A stretch of DNA of 6,855 nt. It comes from Propionicimonas sp. GTDB taxonomy: Bacteria > Actinomycetota > Actinomycetes > Propionibacteriales > Propionibacteriaceae. The position numbers and the translations under genes are program-made. Below, in pieces: positions 5,170-6,855 of the stretch; position 1 is the stretch's first letter; each line of letters opens with the position of its first letter. The notes beneath the pieces are model-generated. The model was not told where the DNA came from. It searched no databases and saw only the letters and a program-made list of their open reading frames with translations. The stretch covers positions 6,317 to 13,171 of the forward strand of contig JAVHXR010000034.1 in assembly GCA_031119515.1 (NCBI GenBank). The letters run 5' to 3'.

Positions 5170-6713
5170 GGACCAACTTCCACCACCTCGTCGAACAGGC
5201 GGCGGCAGCGACGCCGGCGGCGCCGGCCCTGACCTACCGCGACACCACGGTCAGCTATGCCGAGACCCGCGACCTGGTGGCGGTGGCCGCGGGCCAGCTG
5301 CAGGCGCTCGGGCTGCAGCGGGGCGACCGGGTGGCGATCTACCTGGAGAAGCGGATCGAGACGGTCGTCGCGCTGTTCGCCGCGTCCGCGGCCGGCGGCA
5401 TGTTCGTCCCGGTCAACCACGTCCTCAAGCCGCTGCAGGTCGGCCACATCCTCGCCGACAGCGGTGCGCGCATCCTGGTCACGTCGGCCGACCGGCTCGC
5501 CCAGCTCGAGGCCTCGCTGGCCGGCACCCTGGTCGAACACGTCATCGTGGTCGGCGGAGAGCCGGTCGCCGGCGCGGGCTACCGGACGCACCCCTGGGCG
5601 ACGGACGGGCCCGCGCCGGCCCTCCCCGCCGCGATCGACCTCGACCCGGCCGCGATCCTCTACACCTCGGGAAGCACCGGCAAGCCCAAGGGTGTCGTGC
5701 TGAGCCATCGCAACCTGATCGTCGGCGCCGAGAGCGTCAGCAGCTACCTGGGCAACACCGCCGACGATGTCATCCTCAGCGTCCTGCCGCTCAGCTTCGA
5801 CGCCGGCCTGAGCCAGGTGACCACGGCCTTCTCGGTCGGTGCGCACTGCGTCCTGATGAACTACCTGCTGCCGCGCGACGTCCCGAAGCTCTGCGCGAAG
5901 CACGGCGTCACCGGGCTCACCTGCGTCCCGCCGCTGTGGCTCCAGCTGGTCGAGGTGCCGTGGCCGCCGGAGGCGGCGGCCCGGCTGCGCTACTTCGCCA
6001 ACACCGGCGGACGGATGCCGCGCGCCACCCTGGACAAGCTGCGCGGCATCTTCACCGGCGCCTCCCCGTTCCTGATGTACGGGCTCACCGAGGCCTTCCG
6101 CTCCACCTACCTCGACCCCGCCGAGGTGGACCGGCGACCCGACTCGATCGGCAAGGCGATCCCGAACGCCGAGATCCTGGTGCTGCGCCCGGACGGGACG
6201 CCGTGCGCCCCGGGCGAGCAGGGCGAACTCGTCCACCGCGGTGCACTGGTGGCGCTCGGCTACTGGAACGACCCCGAGCGCACCGCCGAACGCTACAAGC
6301 CGGTCCACCACCCCGGGCAGGAGTGGCGCGCGCCCGAGCTCGCGGTCTGGTCCGGCGACACCGTCGTCGCCGACGAGGAGGGTTTCCTCTACTTCGTCGG
6401 ACGCCGCGACGAGATGATCAAGACCTCCGGCTACCGGGTCAGCCCGACCGAGATCGAGGAGGCGGCGTACTCCACCGGCCTGGTCCGTGACGCGGTCGCC
6501 CTCGGCGTCGCCGACGACACCCTCGGCCAGCGGATCGTGCTGGTAGCGACCCCGACCGCGCCGGAACTGGACGTGGCCGCCCTCGTCGCGGCACTGCGGC
6601 AACTGCTGCCGCTCTACATGGTTCCTTCGCACGTCGAGGTCCGCGAGGAACTCCCCCGCTCCCCGAACGGCAAGTTCGACCGCAACCTGATCAAGGCGGA
6701 GGTGACCGGGTGA
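5166..6713 (+). CDS. AMP-forming acyl-CoA ligase, resembling the exosortase A-associated type
   Basis: A 515-residue adenylate-forming ligase that would activate an acid as acyl-AMP and load it onto CoA or a carrier thiol. Motifs are A3 YTSGSTGKPK (166-175), A5 YGLTEA (305-310), A7 SGDTV (396-400, Asp398), A8 GRRDEMIKTSGYRVSPTEIE (412-431) and A10 SPNGKFDR (499-506) with catalytic Lys503. From memory, the sequence style (N-terminal HHLVEQAAA, MPRATLDKLR, MYGLTEAFRSTYL) and the decarboxylase immediately downstream match the family described as 'acyl-CoA ligase (AMP-forming), exosortase A system-associated'. No exosortase or PEP-CTERM protein is seen in this window. The GTG start at 5166 overlaps the glycosyltransferase stop as GTGA and the stop overlaps the next gene the same way. 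The much longer open frame running in from the left is a shadow of the glycosyltransferase gene. This protein and the minus-strand ligase differ throughout outside the core motifs, so they are not a recent duplication. Confidence 0.87.
   Translation: MRTNFHHLVEQAAAATPAAPALTYRDTTVSYAETRDLVAVAAGQLQALGLQRGDRVAIYLEKRIETVVALFAASAAGGMFVPVNHVLKPLQVGHILADSGARILVTSADRLAQLEASLAGTLVEHVIVVGGEPVAGAGYRTHPWATDGPAPALPAAIDLDPAAILYTSGSTGKPKGVVLSHRNLIVGAESVSSYLGNTADDVILSVLPLSFDAGLSQVTTAFSVGAHCVLMNYLLPRDVPKLCAKHGVTGLTCVPPLWLQLVEVPWPPEAAARLRYFANTGGRMPRATLDKLRGIFTGASPFLMYGLTEAFRSTYLDPAEVDRRPDSIGKAIPNAEILVLRPDGTPCAPGEQGELVHRGALVALGYWNDPERTAERYKPVHHPGQEWRAPELAVWSGDTVVADEEGFLYFVGRRDEMIKTSGYRVSPTEIEEAAYSTGLVRDAVALGVADDTLGQRIVLVATPTAPELDVAALVAALRQLLPLYMVPSHVEVREELPRSPNGKFDRNLIKAEVTG
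6698..6702 (+). promoter_or_regulatory. Ribosome binding site for the downstream decarboxylase
   Basis: GGAGG lies inside the last codons of the ligase, seven bases before the GTG at 6710. It supports that start and close translational linkage of the two genes. Confidence 0.7.
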
Positions 6714-6855
6714 AGCCGCACGAGCACGCCGCAGCCTTCGGGCAGCTGGACGGCGAGTTGAAGGTCGGCGGGCTGCCGCTCAGCCGGCTGGCCGCCAGGG
6801 TCGGCTCGACGCCGTTCTTCGCCAGGTGCCCGATCTCGCCCTTCGAGATCTTCCG
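6710..6855 (+). CDS. N-terminus of a probable fold-III PLP-dependent decarboxylase (ODC/DAPDC family), 3' end missing
   Basis: Only 48 complete codons are present. The peptide contains DGELKVGGLPLSRLAARVG (14-32) followed by STPFFARC (33-40). This is the usual opening of ornithine/diaminopimelate decarboxylase-like enzymes ('V.G..L..LA...GTPFYVYD'), in which the lysine that binds pyridoxal phosphate follows some 20 to 40 residues later, here beyond the window. The gene normally found beside this type of ligase is the 'PLP-dependent decarboxylase, exosortase A system-associated', and that order is what is seen here. The segment after TPFF (ARCPISPFEIF) departs from the common 'YAYDR' and deserves checking in the full gene. 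The start is GTG at 6710 with GGAGG upstream and GTGA overlap with the ligase stop. Its likely role is removing the alpha-carboxyl of a free or carrier-bound amino acid; the substrate is unknown. Confidence 0.68.
   Translation, partial: MKPHEHAAAFGQLDGELKVGGLPLSRLAARVGSTPFFARCPISPFEIF

Noticed and set aside
5139..6632. 497-codon minus-strand open frame opposite the right-hand ligase
   Set aside because: Complementary shadow of a well-supported gene, Arg/Gly/Asp/Val-rich, no recognisable motif.

Overview
The window is very GC-rich DNA with strong G/C preference at third codon positions and frequent GTG starts. This fits a high-GC actinobacterium, but nothing in it fixes the genus. It is almost entirely coding: seven genes in three transcription blocks, with no RNA genes, insertion sequences or CRISPR arrays that I can see.

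Left block (1-794, plus strand): the 3' part of a NAD+ synthase-like (NadE superfamily) ammonia-dependent ligase, cut by the window edge. Middle block (791-3555, minus strand): a compact operon transcribed leftwards. In transcription order it holds an AMP-forming acyl/aminoacyl ligase (2029-3555), a membrane-anchored SGNH-hydrolase-like protein (1168-2016) and an AcpS-type phosphopantetheinyl transferase (791-1171). The two leftmost blocks converge so tightly that one CTAG palindrome supplies both stop codons. Right block (3817-6855, plus strand): a GT4-like glycosyltransferase, a second AMP-forming ligase resembling the 'exosortase A-associated' acyl-CoA ligases, and the start of what is probably a fold-III PLP-dependent decarboxylase. 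These are joined by GTGA start/stop overlaps. The only real intergenic space is the 261-bp divergent region (3556-3816). It contains one plausible promoter towards the glycosyltransferase and several copies of a 7-bp word that could be operator sites.

Read together, the genes look like part of a surface-polysaccharide or glycoconjugate locus with a carrier-protein chemistry module. The proposed roles are: two adenylating ligases activate acids, AcpS arms a carrier protein (not in the window), the PLP enzyme decarboxylates an amino acid (perhaps while carrier-bound, as BtrK does in butirosin biosynthesis), the NadE-like enzyme may form an amide, the glycosyltransferase builds the glycan, and the SGNH-like protein edits or transfers an acyl group outside the membrane. 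The gene families are read from sequence motifs; the joint pathway is inference.
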